A stretch of 64,000 bases of DNA from Deltaproteobacteria bacterium (GTDB lineage Bacteria; Myxococcota; XYA12-FULL-58-9): NCBI GenBank assembly GCA_016218825.1, contig JACRCV010000075.1, positions 62,001 to 126,000 of the forward strand, in the 5' to 3' direction. Both the position numbers and the translations under genes were made by a program. The notes beneath the pieces are model-generated. The model saw nothing but the letters and a program-made list of their open reading frames with translations. It was not told where the DNA came from and searched no databases. Numbering within the stretch: position 1 is the stretch's first letter; each line of letters opens with the position of its first letter. This document shows, piece after piece, positions 61,605-64,000 of the stretch.

Positions 61605-63302
61605 ATGGACTATCTCAGCTACTTCGATCTCGCGGCTGAGCCGTTCTCAAACGCGCCGCTGGCTCGTTTCTACTACGGCAGCCAGCAGCACACCGACGCC
61701 TTGGATCGCCTGCGCTACGCGGCGTCGACGATGAAGGGCTTGGCGATCCTGATCGGCGACATCGGTCTCGGCAAGACCACGCTCGCCCGCCGCATGCTCG
61801 AGTCGCTGCCGGAGAGCGAGTACGAGGCGGCGCTGCTCGTCATCGTCCACGCCGGCATCACGCCGAACTGGCTGCTGAAGCGGATCGCCATCCAGCTGGC
61901 GGTGCCCGAGCCCGCGGACGACAAGCTCACCATCCTGTCGCAGCTCTACCAGCGCCTGATGGAGATCTACCACGCCGGCAAGAAGGCGGTGGTGCTCATC
62001 GACGAAGCGCAGATGCTCGCGACCCGCGAGCTGATGGAGGAGTTTCGCGGTCTGTTGAACCTCGAGGTGCCGGAGCGCAAGCTGATCTCGTTCATCTTCT
62101 TCGGCCTGCCGGAGATCGAGCAGAACCTGCGCCTCGACCCGCCGCTGGCGCAACGGATCGCGCTGCGCTACCGCTTGCAGCCGCTGGTGGCGTCCGACAC
62201 CCACGCCTATGTTCGCCACCGCCTCACCTTGGCCGGGGCGAGCGACGGCATCTTCGGCGCCGCGGCGCTCGACGAGATCCACCGCTTCACCCACGGCGTG
62301 CCGCGCCTCATCAACACGCTGTGTGACAACCTGTTGTTGGAGATGTTCTTCGCCAAGCTCAAGCACGCCGAGCCGGGGCTGGTGGAGAACGTGGCCAGCA
62401 ACCTGTCGCTCGCGCCGGCGCAGCAGATCGAGCCGCCGATCACGGCACCGGAGCCCCTCGTCGACCTGTTGGCGGTCGAGGGTAGCCCCGGCCATGACGC
62501 CATCGTCGCCGTGGATCGGTCGGGGTCGTCCGAGCTGCCACCGGCCCGACCGTCCATCGAGCCGGACGCGATCGCGGCGCAGGTCGCGGGCGAGCCGATG
62601 ACCGACGACGGGCCGTCGGACGCCGAGGCCGCGGAGTCGGCGCCGGTCGTCGACGCGCCGGTGCCGGTGTTGCCCGAGCACAGCGCGCCCGAAGAGGACC
62701 TGGCGTTGTCACTGGCGGCGGAGGCGGATGCGCCGCGGATGGATTCGGCGAGCGACTGGACCGCCGAGACCACGATGATCACGACCGGGCACAGCGTCGA
62801 TGTCGTCGACTACGGCCCGCCGCCGACGCCACTGGCCCGCGTCGATGAGACCACGGTCGACATCGAGGATCCGCTGGCCTTCCTCGGCGACGCCAAGATC
62901 GTTTCGTCGCCGCCGCCGTCGTCGCCGCCGTCGCCGTGGCAGGGAGGTGACGAGGACTCGGCGAGCGCCGGCCGCGACGCGCTGCAGGACGCGCCGGTGC
63001 AGGTGGTGGACGTGGAGCTCGAGGTCGAGGTCGAGATCGATCCCACCCCGATCCCGTTGCCGGGCCACGACGGCGTCGGCACGCCGGCGAAGAAACCGGT
63101 CCCGGTCTTGAAGCCGGCGGTGGTCGCGGCCCCGGCGGCCGTGCCGGCGCCGGCTGCGGCAGTGCAGCCGCCAGCGCCGCTCAAGCCGCCCCCGGCGGCG
63201 GCCGAGAAACCGACCTCGGTGAAGACCGGCGGCGGCAAGACCATCGACCTGAGCGAGATCGACGCGTTGCTCGCCGACTTGAACCTTCCGAAGAAGAAGT
63301 AG
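61605..63302 (+). CDS. ExeA/GspA-like AAA ATPase with long acidic/Pro-rich C-terminus
   Basis: MDYLSYFDLAAEPFSNAP; GDIGLGKTTLARRML (Walker A); AVVLIDEAQML (Walker B); FGLPEIEQNLRL. Confidence 0.85.
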   Translation: MDYLSYFDLAAEPFSNAPLARFYYGSQQHTDALDRLRYAASTMKGLAILIGDIGLGKTTLARRMLESLPESEYEAALLVIVHAGITPNWLLKRIAIQLAVPEPADDKLTILSQLYQRLMEIYHAGKKAVVLIDEAQMLATRELMEEFRGLLNLEVPERKLISFIFFGLPEIEQNLRLDPPLAQRIALRYRLQPLVASDTHAYVRHRLTLAGASDGIFGAAALDEIHRFTHGVPRLINTLCDNLLLEMFFAKLKHAEPGLVENVASNLSLAPAQQIEPPITAPEPLVDLLAVEGSPGHDAIVAVDRSGSSELPPARPSIEPDAIAAQVAGEPMTDDGPSDAEAAESAPVVDAPVPVLPEHSAPEEDLALSLAAEADAPRMDSASDWTAETTMITTGHSVDVVDYGPPPTPLARVDETTVDIEDPLAFLGDAKIVSSPPPSSPPSPWQGGDEDSASAGRDALQDAPVQVVDVELEVEVEIDPTPIPLPGHDGVGTPAKKPVPVLKPAVVAAPAAVPAPAAAVQPPAPLKPPPAAAEKPTSVKTGGGKTIDLSEIDALLADLNLPKKK

Positions 63303-63315
63303 GGTGGGGCAGGGA

Positions 63316-63343
63316 GCGCCGCCGCACCGGCGGCGCGGGAATC
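63316..63343 (+). repeat. intergenic hairpin-GGGAATC element
   Basis: GCGCCGCCG-cac-CGGCGGCGC followed by GGGAATCAGA, preceded by GGGTGGGG. Confidence 0.5.
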
Positions 63344-63363
63344 AGATCCGACGGCAGTGTACG

Positions 63364-64000
63364 CTAACTTTGCGGCAGCTCGCGCAGGCTCGTCTGCAGC
63401 TTGTCGATCATGACCCCGAGCTCGGCGGCCCGCGCCCGGTCTTTCTCGACGACGTCGGCCGGCGCCCGGGCGACGAAGCTCTCGTTCGCGAGCTTCTTCT
63501 CCAGGCGCTCGCGCTCGGTGGTCGCCTTGTCGATGGCCTTCCTCAGCCGCGCCGCTTCTTCCTGGAAGTCGACGAGGCCCAAGAGCGGCACGACGATCTG
63601 CAGGCGCTCCAGCACCTTGACGGCGCAGCCTTCGGCCTTGTCGGTGGTGCCGGCGATCGTCAGGTCCGCGAGCCGGGCGAGCGATTTGATCTCGCCGGCG
63701 TGACCTGTGAGCCGCCGTTGGTCTTCGGGATCCGGCACCACGAGGCGGGCCGAGATCTGCTTCGACGGCGAGACGTTGCTCTCGGCGCGAATGGTCCGCA
63801 GGCCGACGATGGTGTCCTGCACCAGACGATACTCGGCCTCGAGGGCGGGGTCGGCGTGGGCAGGGTTCGCGGTCGGGAACAGGGCGATCATGATCGACGC
63901 CTGGGCGTGGGGGATCGGCAGCTTCTGCCAGATCTCCTCGGTGATGAAAGGCATGAAAGGATGCAGCAGCCGCAGCGCCTGGTCCAGGGTGTGCACCAGG
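63364..64000 (-). CDS. valS: valyl-tRNA synthetase, C-terminal part (runs off window)
   Basis: LLHPFMPFITEEIWQKLP; IRAESNVSPSKQISARLVV; C-terminal coiled-coil LRKAIDKATTERERLEKKLANESFVARAPADVVEKDRARAAEL. Confidence 0.93.
   Translation of the reverse strand, partial: LVHTLDQALRLLHPFMPFITEEIWQKLPIPHAQASIMIALFPTANPAHADPALEAEYRLVQDTIVGLRTIRAESNVSPSKQISARLVVPDPEDQRRLTGHAGEIKSLARLADLTIAGTTDKAEGCAVKVLERLQIVVPLLGLVDFQEEAARLRKAIDKATTERERLEKKLANESFVARAPADVVEKDRARAAELGVMIDKLQTSLRELPQS

Overview
High-GC bacterial chromosome segment with no visible plasmid, phage, CRISPR, tRNA or rRNA signals. The lineage looks Myxococcota/Deltaproteobacteria-like: MYXO-CTERM-like tail, PEGA-domain proteins, giant DUF11 surface protein. 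This placement is inference, not proof.

(1) 1-21 kb: str/S10/spc/alpha ribosomal super-operon (fusA-tuf-rpsJ-rplD-W-B-rpsS-rplV-rpsC-rplP-rpmC-rpsQ-rplN-X-E-rpsN-H-rplF-R-rpsE-rpmD-rplO-secY-map // rpmJ-rpsM-K-D-rpoA-rplQ). Anomalies: rplC (L3), adk and infA are missing from their usual positions. A hemG/hemY-like gene plus an antiparallel C45-family hydrolase sit between map and rpmJ. EF-Tu has a strongly non-canonical switch I. L5 and L17 carry long Lys-rich extensions.

(2) 21-27 kb: PEGA protein and an envelope lipoprotein cluster (LPP20-like / HtrA-like protease / LpoB / COG3014-like).

(3) 27-33 kb: queA-tgt-yajC-secD-secF.

(4) 33-37 kb: M16 protease and an orphan histidine kinase.

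(5) 37-56 kb: PEGA protein, kelch lipoprotein and one 15.3-kb ORF (5093 aa). The giant ORF has about 18 DUF11-like repeats, SdrD/Cna-B-like modules, FlgD-Ig-like modules, two OmpA-like domains and a C-terminal region that looks like an outer-membrane beta-barrel. This is the best candidate for an undescribed surface system.

(6) 56-64 kb: DUF58, MoxR, methyltransferase, lipoproteins, M28/QC-like peptidase, ExeA-like ATPase and the 3' part of valS.

All family calls come from reading translations by eye. No database search was possible.
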